Shown here: one piece after another, positions 23,512 through 35,949 of the stretch
How positions within the stretch are numbered: position 1 is the first letter of the stretch
Layout: every line of letters starts with the position of its first letter
Assembly: GCA_003254925.1 (NCBI GenBank)
Contig: QANZ01000122.1
Location: 111,166 to 175,165, forward strand
DNA length: 64,000 nucleotides
Source of the DNA: Chamaecrista fasciculata
Lineage: Eukaryota; Streptophyta; Magnoliopsida; Fabales; Fabaceae
Direction: 5' to 3'
Notes under the pieces: model-generated
Told to the model about the DNA's origin: nothing
What the model saw: the letters and a program-made list of their open reading frames with translations, nothing else
Database searches by the model: none
Translations under genes and position numbers: made by a program

Positions 23512-24043
23512 TGCCTTAAACCACACTCTCACGCGGTCTTAACTCTTAACATATCCAACGCGTCAAATTTCAATTCTTGACTTTTCTTCCGAAAATCTAG
23601 TTAGTACTTAGTAGCATGTAATTAAAAATATCATTATCAAGTTTTAACTTTATCCCAATTAACTTTACTATGTACACTTATCAATTGTGGAATATTTCTC
23701 AGTCTCGTTTGTCTTGTATCACTTTAGTCTCAATCCACCCCCCTTTTTTCTAACAGTTGCTTTCAATGCTACAAGTTTGAATGTCTTAGTATTTTACTAT
23801 ATGCAATCTTTGCAAAAATTATAAATCATCCTCGGTACAAGTTTTAAGTAGAAAATTGTAAACCCGCTCAAATTAATACACAACTACTAAAATACCAATA
23901 CACCTTTGGTTATTGCTACTAAAATGTAGTAGTATATCGTGAAACTTATATATCTCTTATTTATATAAAAAACTTTTTACAGCTCACCTCTTTAGAATTT
24001 TGCACGACTTGAAAGACTTTTGTAATAAATTCTCTCTTAAATA
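23512..24043. other. CRK-cluster spacer block, first copy
   Basis: No gene. Segments here (GACTTTTCTTCCGAAAATCTA near 23580 and AGTCTCGTTTGTCTTGTATC near 23700) recur at 31190, 38090, 45140 and 62160, so this is a duplicated spacer associated with the CRK genes. Confidence 0.5.
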
Positions 24044-24475
24044 GGCCAAAGTCCTATTTTGGTCCCTCATATTTGCTCAAAGTTCCGTTTTGGTCCCTTA
24101 AGTTTTTTTCGTTCTGTTTTGGTCCCTCATGTTTACTCAAAGTTCCATTTTGGTCCCTCAAATTTTCAAAATGTTCCGTTGTTAGTCCCTGACTTTTTTA
24201 ATCCACTTTTTTCATTAAAAATAGAAAAAAATTAACTTTCATCTCCCAATAATTTTTCTTTTGCATTAAGGTCCTTCCCTTTTGTAAAAGAGCAAAATTA
24301 TTGGGAGATAAAGTTAGTTTTGTTCTTTTTTTAACAGAAAAAGTGGATGGAAAAAAGTTAGGGACTAACGGTGAAACTTTTTAAAAATTTGAAGGACCAA
24401 AACAGAACGAAGAAAAATTAAGAGATAAAAAACGAAACTTTTAGTAAACATGAGGACCAAAATAGGATTTTGGCC
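24044..24475. mobile_element. Mutator-type MITE, GGCCAAAGTCC family (432 bp)
   Basis: Starts GGCCAAAGTCCTATTTTGG and ends CCAAAATAGGATTTTGGCC, with inverted similarity running inward for well over 100 bp. Flanks TCTTAAATA and CCTTAGATA agree at 7 of 9 bases, consistent with an aged 9-bp target duplication. Related elements occur at 34671, 42582 and 62197. Confidence 0.78.
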
Positions 24476-24720
24476 CCTTAGATATATAAAGCTTTAGCCG
24501 ATATGGGAGTTGAAATACGTATCCAATGCAAAGAATTGTGAAAGTGCTGAATATTTGTCAAACTCGTAGACTGGTCTAGCGGCATGTGATTATGAATTTA
24601 TGATTATGAGCTACCCTCATTTTGCAGCACTCATCATTCATCAATAAAGTTAGTTAGACCAAAAGGCTTTCTAGTTTTCAGGCCAAAAAATAAAGGCTTT
24701 CTAGTTTCCAACAATCACAA

Positions 24721-27700
24721 ATGATGAGGATGTCTCCGTTTTGTTTGGTCCCCTTCTTCTCATCATTCCTTCTCCAATTAACCCTTCTCAAAGCTCAGTC
24801 GTTTGATCAATTCCGATATAGCTACTGCTTCAACAACAATGGTAACTACACAAACACAAGCACCTACAGCACAAACCTCAAAACCCTTCTTTCAAATCTC
24901 ACATCAGACACAAGAGTCGACTATGGATTCTACAATTTCTCATATGGCCAAAGCCCTGAAAGAGCTAGCGCAATTGGGTTATGTAGAGGAGACGTAAAGC
25001 CAGAAACTTGCCGAAATTGCCTCAACAATGCTTCAACGCGTCTTACAAATGAGTGCCCAAATCAGATAGAAGCCATGGGAGGGTATGATGAATGCATGCT
25101 TCGATACTCAAACCGTTCAATATTTGGGGTGTATGATATTGATGAGTCTTGGTTTTCGATGTATTTGTGGAATGTAAATAATGCAACGGACGTGGATGAG
25201 TACAACCAAGTGGTTAGTAATTTATTGAACAATTTAACAAATAAAGCTTCAGGTGGAGATTGGCGTCGTAAGTTTGCTGCAGGGAATGAAACAGGGCCAA
25301 ACTTTCAAAGAATATTTGCTGCAGTTCAGTGTACACCTGATTTATCACAGCAAGTTTGCTCAGATTGTTTGGTGAAGGCTATCTCTGAAATCCCAAATTG
25401 TTGTTCACAAAAGAGAGGTGGTAGAGTTATCAAACTCAGTTGCAATATTAGGTATGAGAACGAGCGATTCTATGATCCCTCAGCAGAAGATTCTCCTGCT
25501 CCTTCTGTTCCTCCTCCTTCAACTTCCCCCCAAGGTACTTGTCGTTTTATTCTTGGATATGTTTGGATTGAGGATTAAGAGGTAGAAAGGAAGGGAAAGG
25601 GAGAAGTTAATTTGTGATGTTTTTTGGGAAAGTTAAAAATTTGAGTGGGGATAATAATGAATTTCTTTTTAATGTTCTATAACCTAACAAGGGGTTGTAG
25701 AGATTTAACTTCCCATTCTGTTCCTCTTCATTTTCTTCCCTCCCTTTTCCTAATTTGTAAACAAACTGTATTTAGAATGGGGATTATGGAAAGGAAAAGG
25801 AGTTAAGGGAAAAGGGTATGAAAATGTTTCCTTTATTTTAGAAGTTAGAAATTATAGGAGAAAGATAATTAAAGATTAATTTTGTCTCCCCATTCTCTTC
25901 CCTTTCTATGAATTTCAAATATCCTACACTAGAGTGCTTTGAAGGAAGTGTTAGGAAAGAGATATGTGGTATTAATCTTTCCCTGCCCCCTCTTCTTTTT
26001 CTCTTCAATCTTTCTCCCTTACTTCCTTTTCTAATTGCCAATCATACCTAGGCTGATAAGTTGTGAATAATTAGTTACTAGATATGAACTATATACTACA
26101 ATAATTATTGCTCCAAAAAATAATAAAAAGACTTAAGTAGCTGCTCAAACGCTGTATATCTCTTTGATTACAAAGTGAAAAGCCTACTACATCAGCAAAA
26201 AATCAGTTGTTAAAGTTTAAATGGGTTCTACATATACAGTCTATCTTTTGTTTTCTTATCTATCTGTTTTCTATATGATTGAGGGGAGGATAAGCGCTCT
26301 GGTAAAGCTTTACTTAATTTTGGCTTCAATGTCTGAAAATTTCAGATATTTTCTTTGGTTATTATTATTATTATTACTATTATTATTAGTGATTTTCTTT
26401 CTATATCTATCTGTTGTCTGGTCAAGGAACATCTTAAGTTTGTTTGGCTTTTGCAGGCAACAACAACAATTCAAGAACTATCATTGTCATAGTTGTGCCT
26501 ATTGTTGTGTTTGTCTTACTAGTCCTCTTAATTATCTTCATCTATTTCAGAGTTAAGAAGGGAAAGAAAAATACTGATGAAAGTAAGTCAGTAATGATTT
26601 CTTTAGAAATATTACTTAGGAATTGAAGAACATCAATTTGAAGAATCAATTAACTTGTTTTGATTCCTTCGCAGAGGGAGAAGCTGAAATTGATGATGAA
26701 ATGAAACCTACTGCGACATTACATTTCGATTTTGAGACCATCAGAGTTGCTACAGATGATTTTTCTGATGCAAATAAGCTCGGACAAGGTGGATTTGGAT
26801 CAGTCTATAAAGTAAGATAACATTATTACATCAAGATATGAAAAACTAATTATGTTCATTCAAATATATAGCTATACAAACTTATTATTATCAATGGATG
26901 CAGGGTATACTCAATGATGGACAAGAAGTTGCAGTGAAAAGATTAGCAATGAATTCTGGGCAAGGAGACATAGAATTTAAAAATGAAGTGACGTTGTTGG
27001 TCAAGCTTCAACACCGCAATTTAGTAAGACTTCTTGGGTTCTGTTTGGAAAGAAAAGAAAGGCTGTTGATTTATGAATTTCTTCCCAATAAAAGTCTTGA
27101 CTACTTCTTATTTGGTAAGTTAATTATGAACATTGCTAACTTCAATTAACTGAACTTTTCATATGCATGTTAGTAACACTTTCACCCCAAAAGCTTAAGT
27201 TATATCTCTACAATCATAACTTATGCAGATCCAAATCGACAAGCACTATTGAACTGGCAAATTCGTTACAAAATCATAGAAGGCATTACTCGAGGACTCC
27301 TTTATCTTCATGAGGATTCTCAATTACGTATCATTCATCGTGATCTCAAAGTAAGTAACATTCTTTTGGATGAAGAATTCAACCCAAAGGTGTCAGATTT
27401 TGGTATGGCAAGACTATTTTCTGTAGATCAAACTCAAAGCAATACTAGTAGAATTGTTGGTACCTAGTAAGTATCTTTAGCCTCCAACTACAACTCTTTA
27501 TTCTAAGACTTTGTAACATTCAACTCTAACTAAAGCTTGCTTATATGCAGCGGATATATGTCACCGGAATATGCAATGCACGGACAATATTCAATAAAAT
27601 CAGATGTCTTTAGTTTTGGTGTACTGATTCTTGAAATTATAAGTGGTAAGAAAAACACCAGTATCTTCCATGGAGAGAATATGCAGGATCTAATAACCTT

Positions 27701-28167
27701 TGTAAGTCCCCACCTTCTTTTCCTTTTGAATCTTCATTGTCATCTTTCAGTATTCATAAGCGTATAAGGTTAAGAAGATTTTCTTTTTTATTTACCATTG
27801 ATGGGGAATTTCTTTGATGTAGGCATGGATGAACTGGAGGGAAAATACAGCATTTAACATAGTAGATCCTGTGTTAAGAAACAGTTCAAGAAATCAAATA
27901 ATGAGATGCATTCACATTGGACTATTGTGTGTTCAAGAAAATGTAGCTGATAGGCCAACCATGTCTGCAATTTTGCTTATGCTTAGCAGCAACACTTTCT
28001 CCCTCCCATTACCATCACAGCCTCCATTTGTTTCCAATAGCACAAGTTCATCACACATGCAGTTAAGGGAGTATAGTTCTGAAGTAACAATATCGAGTGA
28101 ACGAATAGCTAATAAGGTTGAAGCATCACGTAATGAGGCTTCAATTACTGAGCTATTTCCTCGCTAG
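24721..28167 (+). CDS. CRK-C: cysteine-rich receptor-like kinase, 7 exons, 673 aa
   Basis: Exons 24721-25534, 26457-26582, 26675-26811, 26904-27114, 27229-27466, 27551-27701 and 27823-28167; all GT-AG, phases consistent, one open frame. Signal peptide of ~25 residues ending near LLKAQS, two DUF26 domains with C-X8-C-X2-C ([26 protein letters not shown]), a Pro/Ser-rich linker, a membrane helix in exon 2 followed by basic residues, and a full kinase: [50 protein letters not shown] and the C-terminal SITELFPR. It is the best-preserved gene of the plus-strand group. The first intron (25535-26456) holds only a (TTA)n tract near 26360-26390. The role inferred from the family is a plasma-membrane Ser/Thr receptor kinase; its stimulus cannot be read from the sequence. 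A second in-frame ATG lies three bases after the first. Confidence 0.92.
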
Positions 28168-28434
28168 AATTGTGCTATAAATGCCATTCTTAGTATATAC
28201 TATATACTAACTATTTGTATCAATTATATATAATTCAAATGTTTAGTTGTGCACAGAGAGACATTTTCATAATTTTTTTGTATGACTGTGAATAAAGATT
28301 TCCTACCCAATTCCCCTGTTTCAACTCCATTGCATGTTTAGTTCAAAAAAAAAAAAAACTCCATTGCATGTTTGGTTTTTTATATTGTTCGAAATAATGG
28401 TTTCATGTACAAGATAATAAAATAATAAATACAA

Positions 28435-30245
28435 GAGGAAACTTACTATTTGGTCCCTCATTTTTCACAGTTTCAACTATTTAGTCTCTGTATTTTTGAA
28501 ATAGACTATTTGGTCCCTCAAAAATTACAAATGTCAACTTGTTTGTCCATGTAGCGTATCTCTGTTATTGACACTGATGACTTGGTCGTTAAGTGCACAT
28601 GTGACACGTGAAATGTCATATATTTAACTATTTGGGACCACCTAGGATTTGAAATTTGAGAATATTTCAATAGTTTATGTCTTATGGAAGCTTCACGTGC
28701 AATAAAAATATTTGGGTTTGACTCAATTTTAGGCCAGTTTAATTGTGTTTGTTGATCCGTGTTAGGTGTCGAAACCAACAAATTAATCCTACTACTTTGA
28801 ATTCCTTAATTTTGCATATAGCGGTGATTAGGGACGAATCCACAGGGAAATATGACTAAATCCAAGTTCAATTAAATGATCAAGAAGGAAGTGGAGATTG
28901 CAAAGTGAATTTGAAGAAATAAAAATTGACAAGTGAATGAAAATAAGGACTAAATTGATATCAGAGTTTAATTAACTAAAAAGCAATAAAATAGATTTAA
29001 GAAACTAAATTATAAAAATGCCTAACCAGGTTGTGTATTGAAATTGAGTCTCATTAGTTAATCATTGACAAAATATTTCACTCTCTTAAGTTCACTTAGC
29101 TTGATAGAAAATCAGATTCCATCAATATCTCACAAAAATCAGAAGTTGGAACCGACCTACCTTCATTTATCTCAAACTCTTAAGTAACAGACTCTCAAGT
29201 TCAAGAACAATTAAAGCAAGAGATGAACTAAGCCTAATTTAACTAGGTCTCAGTGGTGGTAGCTAAATTAGAGGTTCTTTCTCACACTTTGAAAACAGAA
29301 ATGAAGCAAATCTCCTCTCAAAGCATGTGTCACTTCTCTAAACATCAAACAAAGATTTGAGCCTAGATGACAAGATTAATCATGAATGAAATACAATTAG
29401 GAGCTCTCTAATATCATCCATCCAAGATAATCATAGAATTAAAATCAGAGAAAGAATCAAAACTCAAGAAAAGTAGAATTTCATTAAGCTCAAAAATATA
29501 GTCTCATAACATAATCAACTCCAAGTCTTTACACAACCTAGCTAGATAACTACTACAAAATTAAAGCTAAGATGAGAAAATAATCAAATCTAAACAAAGA
29601 AAAGAAGAAGATGGCTGCTTCCAAAACCCTTGAGCTGGTGCCTTGCGTCTCCTCCTCCCCTTTTCTCTATGCGTGTGTGTTCTATATATATGCCTCCTTT
29701 TGCCTTTAAAACCCTAAGCCACGTGCTACCCTTGAAATGAAATCAGATTTCTTCTTGCAATTGAAATGGACATGTGGCACATAGTGATTGGTTCTTCAAA
29801 TTAATGTCTTTAAAATATTTACCTGCAGTACTATGGGCATAACAACACAGAAAAATGGCAAAGAGTGCTATGGGCATAACACCCAGAAAAATGGCAGCTT
29901 GAGAGAGATTGAAACAAAAGCAACAAGAAACAAAAAGCTATAAAATCTAACACATGAACGGATTGTGTGGCCATTAAAATGAGGTATTTGGGTTAGAAAA
30001 ATGTACATAAATGAGATACTAACAATCCGGTTCGATTAATTTTAGGTCACTAGAATGCCAAAGTGGCATTTAACAGTGCCATGTAAGCATTTAACGTCCA
30101 CGTCATCAAATAATTTAATTAATTTTAATTGAGGGACTAAATAATTGACAATTATAATAAATGAGGAACTGAATAGTCTACTTCAATAAATAAAGAACCA
30201 AAATAGTTGACTCAATAAAAAGAAAAACAAATAATAAATTTCCTC
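28435..30245. mobile_element. Mutator-type MITE (about 540 bp) split by a solo LTR
   Basis: Inverted ends GAGGAAACTTACTATTTGG and its partner AAACAAATAATAAATTTCCTC, flanked by the perfect 9-bp repeat TAAATACAA (28426-28434 and 30246-30254). The solo LTR at 28760-30024 sits inside; removing it and one copy of its 5-bp duplication leaves about 541 bp. The order of events is therefore MITE first, retroelement second. Confidence 0.85.
28760..30024 (-). mobile_element. solo LTR, copy 1 (1265 bp)
   Basis: Begins TGTTAG and ends CTAACA, with the 5-bp duplication ATCCG on both sides (28755-28759, 30025-30029). Its whole length matches 35950-37235 in opposite orientation. A TATATATAG box followed downstream by a polyadenylation-like region suggests transcription on the minus strand here. 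No internal direct repeats or coding capacity were seen, so a solo LTR fits better than a TRIM. Confidence 0.82.
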
Positions 30246-31595
30246 TAAATACAAAACTTTAATGTAGTTTGACTTTAGCCTATGCGGCAAAATGTATCTC
30301 ACTAATAAGAAAATAGAAAATAGAAAAGGGACTTGATAACATTTAAAGGTACTCACCCCAATATTTTTTTTGGAACAATTAAATTAAAATTAAGATGTGC
30401 TTTGTCCTCATCTTGTCTCAACTTTTCTTGGACGGACATTTGATAAAATTGAAACCATATAGAGAAGATTAACATGGCTCGTGGATAAGGATGACACGTG
30501 CACACACTTTTTTTTTTTTTGGCCTGAAAAAACTTCCATAAAACAAACAACACCAGAACAAAAAACCAGTCCAAACGAAAAGCAAAGCAAAACAAGAAAA
30601 GGAACAACAGCTAGAAACAAAAAACAAAACCCAGTACAAGCTTCAACCCACACCACTCCTCACAGCAGCCATCTCAGCAGATAAAATCGCAAGGAGAATT
30701 TGAATGATAATGTCACTTTTGAAAGAACAGGGTACTAAAATGACATTTTTAAAAGAACATGGTAACAAAGTGGAATTGGTTCATAGAATAGGGTACCAAA
30801 GTGGAATTTACCTTTTATTAAATATCAAAAGAGAATTTTAATGCATATATATATACATATGTTCATCGGAGACTTATTGAAATCTGAATCCTCTTCGGTG
30901 TAATTTTGTACATTTTTATACAGTTTAGATAAAAAAAAATAATAGTGAGATTCAAACTCCACTCTTTAACTCTTTCATTCTTTCTTTACACCGCAAAAAT
31001 TGTCCACTTCTGACCAATTGACTATGCTCTGCATTATTTTGGGGTCCATGTATTCTCTACATTTAACTATAAAGTTTTAAATGATTGAAAAAAAAAAACT
31101 ATAAAGTTTTAGAAATAAAAGGGGGGAATGGTGAATTGGATTGAGATTGAAATTGTCCAAAAGGAATTGTTATTAAAAAAGTAGTCGATTTTCAATTTTT
31201 GACTTTTCTTCCGCAGGTTCCACCGAAAATCTATTTATTGGCAAATAATTAAAAAAAAATCCCAACTTGATTTAAACTTTATATATCCCGATTAAGTTCA
31301 ATTACCATGAAAGAGGCGTGTATGAATTCAACTTGGATTGTAGATAAGTCTCCATTTTTTTTTTTGGGTACAAATAAGTCTCAATCTTTTGGCCAAAAAA
31401 AAAAAGTCTCAATCTTTTTGTTTGGCCTAAGATAAGTTTGAATCAAACACAGATATTGTACAACCCACAAGTAGTAGGTTCCAAAATAGAAAAAGTTAGC
31501 CGCCAAAAAGACATCAAAATTGAAAATGTTACGTACAAGGCATATTCTATTTAGTCTCAGCCCACAGACTCTGTTTTCCCAAGAACACTTCTTCA
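30246..31595. other. intergenic; includes a copy of the CRK/F-box upstream block
   Basis: No gene. 31100-31560 matches 45050-45400 (for example TTTTTGACTTTTCTTC and CAAAAAGACATCAAAATTGAAAA-like stretches), marking a duplicated upstream block. The rest is AT-rich with a poly-T run near 30508. Confidence 0.45.
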
Positions 31596-31605
31596 TATAT
31601 AAATA
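31596..31605 (+). promoter_or_regulatory. TATA box, probably of the F-box gene
   Basis: TATATAAATA lies 146 bp before the F-box start codon. A near copy with the same downstream leader (TCCATTCGTCTCC) occurs at about 37664-37715, showing that this promoter region was duplicated. Confidence 0.5.
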
Positions 31606-31741
31606 CTAAGCGTCCCTCTCCATTCGTCTCCCAAAAACATACAAAATAAGAAAGAATGTTGGCATCTAAGTTTTATAAGTATATGAATTATCGTTGATTT
31701 GGTTTATTCTTCTCCTCACTGTTTAATTCTCTCAGAAAATA

Positions 31742-31808
31742 ATGTCAGAACAAAAACAGTTTGATTTACCTGACGATTGCTGGGAATTGATTTTCCGATC
31801 ACTCGATT
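31742..31808 (+). CDS. 5' fragment of an F-box protein gene, cut at an N
   Basis: ATG at 31742 opens 22 codons whose product contains LPDDCWELIFRSL, a clear start of an F-box domain (the segment that binds Skp1 in SCF ubiquitin ligases). The frame reaches the single N at 31809, after which non-coding AT-rich DNA follows, so the rest of the gene is missing at what looks like a contig join. A TATA box lies upstream. Only the first part of the F-box is present, so the substrate-binding domain cannot be named. It might also be a true relic; the N makes a missing assembly segment more likely. Confidence 0.65.
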
Positions 31809-31809
31809 N
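31809..31809. other. single N, probable contig join
   Basis: An isolated N exactly where an F-box coding sequence stops making sense. Similar isolated Ns occur at 42171, 42326, 43348 and 48139. Confidence 0.8.
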
Positions 31810-32850
31810 ATCTAATTTGTTATTAAATTTTAGTTAATGAACATATTCATATTTCGCTCGTTTTAAATATGAATTCGATGAGTCTAGACTCTAGAGCTAA
31901 ATTTTTTAACAAGTAATTTCTCTATTTATTTGGGACCATTAGTTCAAATTGAACTCTGAAAATAGATTACTTGTTTTATATATATTATTTTTGTCAGAAT
32001 ATAAGATTCAAAGCCAGATCTACACTGGTGGGGGAAGGGGAGACCAAGTAGGCCAACAAATACACATGAAAAGATCCAGAACCACGCTCCACCTAAAGGA
32101 GTCGAAGAAAAACACCCATAACAAAGAAACCTAGCCCAAGGCAACACAAGAGGGGAAGAAAGATTACAATAGATCATCACCAAACTTTACTAAAGAGGGG
32201 AAGAACTAAACTACCAAAAACTTTAATTGAAAAAACAGAGGAAACAAACCAGACATCAAGCACAGAGCACCACTTGTTTGTAGTCCCATTTGCATCTTCT
32301 TCCTTGCTCTTTAGAGATTATGTCAGCTCTTGAAATCCTCTCCGAGAATAAGTTTTTCACCATAAACTTGCTTTTGAGAAGATGCTTGTTTTATATTCGA
32401 ACTGGTCATATATATCTTTATCGTTTCAAATTCAAATGCAACGAGTTCAGAACTACAATTACTCTTGATGCCTCCTTTTTTATCCAGTTGAGTTTAAGAC
32501 CAAAGAGTGAAACTTTGGGAAAACTTGTAGGATCAAAATTGCAAAAAAAAAAAAGATAAAGGACTGCATTGCAACCAATCCCAAAGATAAGGGACCAAAA
32601 ATTCACTTTGACCGACATTAATGATATCTTAAGGACTAAATTGAAAGTTACTCTCTCTGTCAAGAACTTAAGTATATATTTTTTTCTTTTTTAAATACAA
32701 TATTTTAAACTCGTGGAGTCTTTTGGTATGCCATCATGAACCGCGCAGCAGCCACCTCATTGCAAGTAGCACTGAAAATTCATCAATAAAATTAGAAATT
32801 TAGAGCAAAAAGGCTTCACTCAAATCAAACATTCAGAGATTCTAATAACC
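31810..32850. other. spacer upstream of CRK-D
   Basis: No gene. 32410-32850 is homologous to the CRK-E upstream region (38770-39042 and 39653-39837), but lacks the hAT element found there, so it supplies the empty insertion site near 32661. Confidence 0.55.
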
Positions 32851-34552
32851 ATGTCCCTCTTTAGTTTAAGCGATACTAAATTAGTTGCCACTTTGACTTA
32901 TTATTAGTTGGATTGCGAATAAATTAATTAATTAGTAAATATAATGAATTACTGTCAACAAGTAATATGTTGGAGTTGTAACTACTCCAATAGGAAGGTT
33001 GATAGGGTCTTGGTTCTATTAGGAGAGTTTTAAGAACTTCCGACTCGAATAAGAATTAGTCATTGTCTAGAGTCTAGACCTTAAAATAGATAAGTGAGTG
33101 ATACCCACCAAGATGATAATAATAATCTAATATAACTCCAATTTAAAACCAGAATAATATTGATTTTGTCATGTTATGTTTTGTAGTAATCAATGCCAAG
33201 TTTTTGAAGCCAAACTTGCTAGGAATTATCTATGTACTAATTAGTCTCTTGTCTGGATGCCTTGATTCAGGTGACACTAGACAATAGTGGAGATAATTAA
33301 AATATACAGACTCAATATAGAGATCGTGAAATTTTATCTTCAATTATGAGTTTCTAAAGTTTAATTGATACATATATATAGCTCTGTTTATATAAAATTT
33401 TGAAAAAGAAAATACTTTACTCGAGAAAAAATTAAAACTACAGAGAAATACCCTGTTTATTGCCATGTTTACTTATAAAATTAAAATAAAAGTAGTATTT
33501 TAGATTGAGATATGAAAGAAACAAATTTAAGAAAAACGCCCTGTTTATAGTCGGAGATCTAAGATAAATCAATTATGTAGCCCTCTTTATATAATATTGT
33601 TTTAATTAAGTTATATAGATATATTCAAGTATATGATTATTGTTCTAACGAGAGAAAAATGTTGTTATTGTAAAGATTTATCTAATTTTGGTTACAAATA
33701 TTTTTGTTCAATTATTATTATTATTATGTTTCTTTCTATATCTTGTCTGGTCAAAGAACATCTTAATTAGCTATGAGCTTTTTTGACTCTTGCAGGAAAC
33801 AGCAACAAATCAAGAACTGTCATTGTCATAGTTGTGCCGATTGTTGTTTTTATCTTAGTAGTTGTCTTTATTGTCTCCATCTATTTTGGTGTTAAGAAAC
33901 GAAAGAAAAGTAAGTATGTAATAATTGATTTCTTTAGCATTATTTGAATATGAAGAACATTTGAATTAGAGTCAACTAACTTGTTTAACATGAATTCCTT
34001 CTCGGTGGAAGATGAAATTGATGATGAAATGAAACCAAGTGCAACAATACATTTTGATTTTGAGACTATCAGAGTTGCTACAGATGATTTTTCTGATGCA
34101 AATAAGCTCGGACGAGGCGGATTTGGACCAGTCTATAAAGTGAGAAAATATTATATATATTTACATTCAGAGATATATGAATGCTTGTCATAAGACTCAT
34201 AACTAATAATGCTATAAAAATCTTTTATGAATATGGATGCAGGGTATGCTCAATGATGGACAAGAAATTGCAGTGAAAAGACTATCAGTGAATTCTGGGC
34301 AAGGAGACTTAGAATTTAAAAATGAAGTGATGTTGTTGGTGAAGCTTCAACACCGCAATTTAGTGAGACTTCTTGGTTTCTGTTTGGAAAGAAGAGAAAG
34401 GCTACTCATCTATGAATTTCTTCCCAATAAAAGTCTTGACTACTTCTTATTTGGTAAGTTAATTATTAACATTGCTAACTTCAAATGTACATTAAACAAA
34501 AGGAACCATAATAAAATAAAAAACCATATTATTTTTAGTAAAGGCAAAAGAC

Positions 34553-34880
34553 CCTTTCGTGCCCCTAACGTTTGGGGTCAGTTTTAGTTATGCCCCTAAC
34601 TTTTGTGTTGTGTCTGTTATGCCCCAATGTGAAACGTTGGTGTCAATTATACCCTAACTTCAATTTTTTTGGGCCAAAGTCCTATTTTGGTCCATCAAGT
34701 TGGCTCAAAGTTCGGCAGAGACTTGAGGGTCCAAAACGGAACTTTGAGCAAACTTGAGGGATCAAAATAGGACTTTGGCCCAAAAAAAGTTGAAGTTAGG
34801 GTATAATTGACACCCACATTTCACATTAGCGGCATAACTGACACAAAACAAATGTTAGGGGCACGAAAGGGTCTTTTGAC
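34553..34880. mobile_element. nested MITEs in a CRK-D intron
   Basis: The outer element has inverted ends GGCAAAAGACCCTTTCGTGC / GCACGAAAGGGTCTTTTGAC and flanks TTTAGTAAA / TTTATTAAA (8 of 9), Mutator-type. Its centre, 34671-34781, is a smaller inverted repeat beginning GGGCCAAAGTCCTATTTTGG, related to the family at 24044 and 62197. CRK-E lacks this intron region because of its gap, so age cannot be compared. Confidence 0.75.
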
Positions 34881-35008
34881 TTTATTAAAAATTTGCAAGA
34901 AGGATCAATTTTATACCAATTAGTGCTGGAAAATTATATATCATGCATGTCAATAACTATGTTACTAAAAAAAACGCTTAAGTTGTATATATTGTTTTTT
35001 TCTTTTGA

Positions 35009-35284
<276 letters not shown>

Positions 35285-35949
35285 TAGTAAGTATCATTAT
35301 ATCCTACTCCAACAACTCTATCACAATTAGACTTTGTAACATTCAACTCTAATTAAAGCTTATTAATATGCAGTGGATACATGTCACCAGAATATGCATT
35401 GCACGGACATTATTCAGTAAAATCAGATGTCTTTAGTTTTGGTGTACTGATTCTTGAAATTATAAGTGGTAAGAAAATTAGCGGTCTCTATGGAGAGAAT
35501 ATGCAAGATTTAATAAGCTTGGTAAATCTCTAGCTTCTTTTCCTTTTCAATCTTTATATATTGTGAAATTTCCGAATTCAGAAGTGTATAGTTTAATTTA
35601 AGAAAATTTTTTCTGCCATTGATAGAGAATTTCTTTGATGCAGGCTTGGACAAAGTGGAGGGAAAATACAGCATTTAACATAGTAGATCCTGTGTTAAGA
35701 GACAGTTCAAGAAATCAAATAATGAAATGCATTCATATTGGATTATTGTGTGTTCAAGAAAATGTGGCTGACATGCCAACCATGTCTACAATTTTGCTTA
35801 TGCTAAGCAGCAATTCTTTCTCCCTGCCATTACCATCACAGCCTGCATTTGTTACCAATAACATAAGGGATCATAATTCTGGAACATTATCGAGTGAACG
35901 AGAAGCTAAAAGTGGAACAATATCGTGTGAACGAGAAGCTAACAATGTT

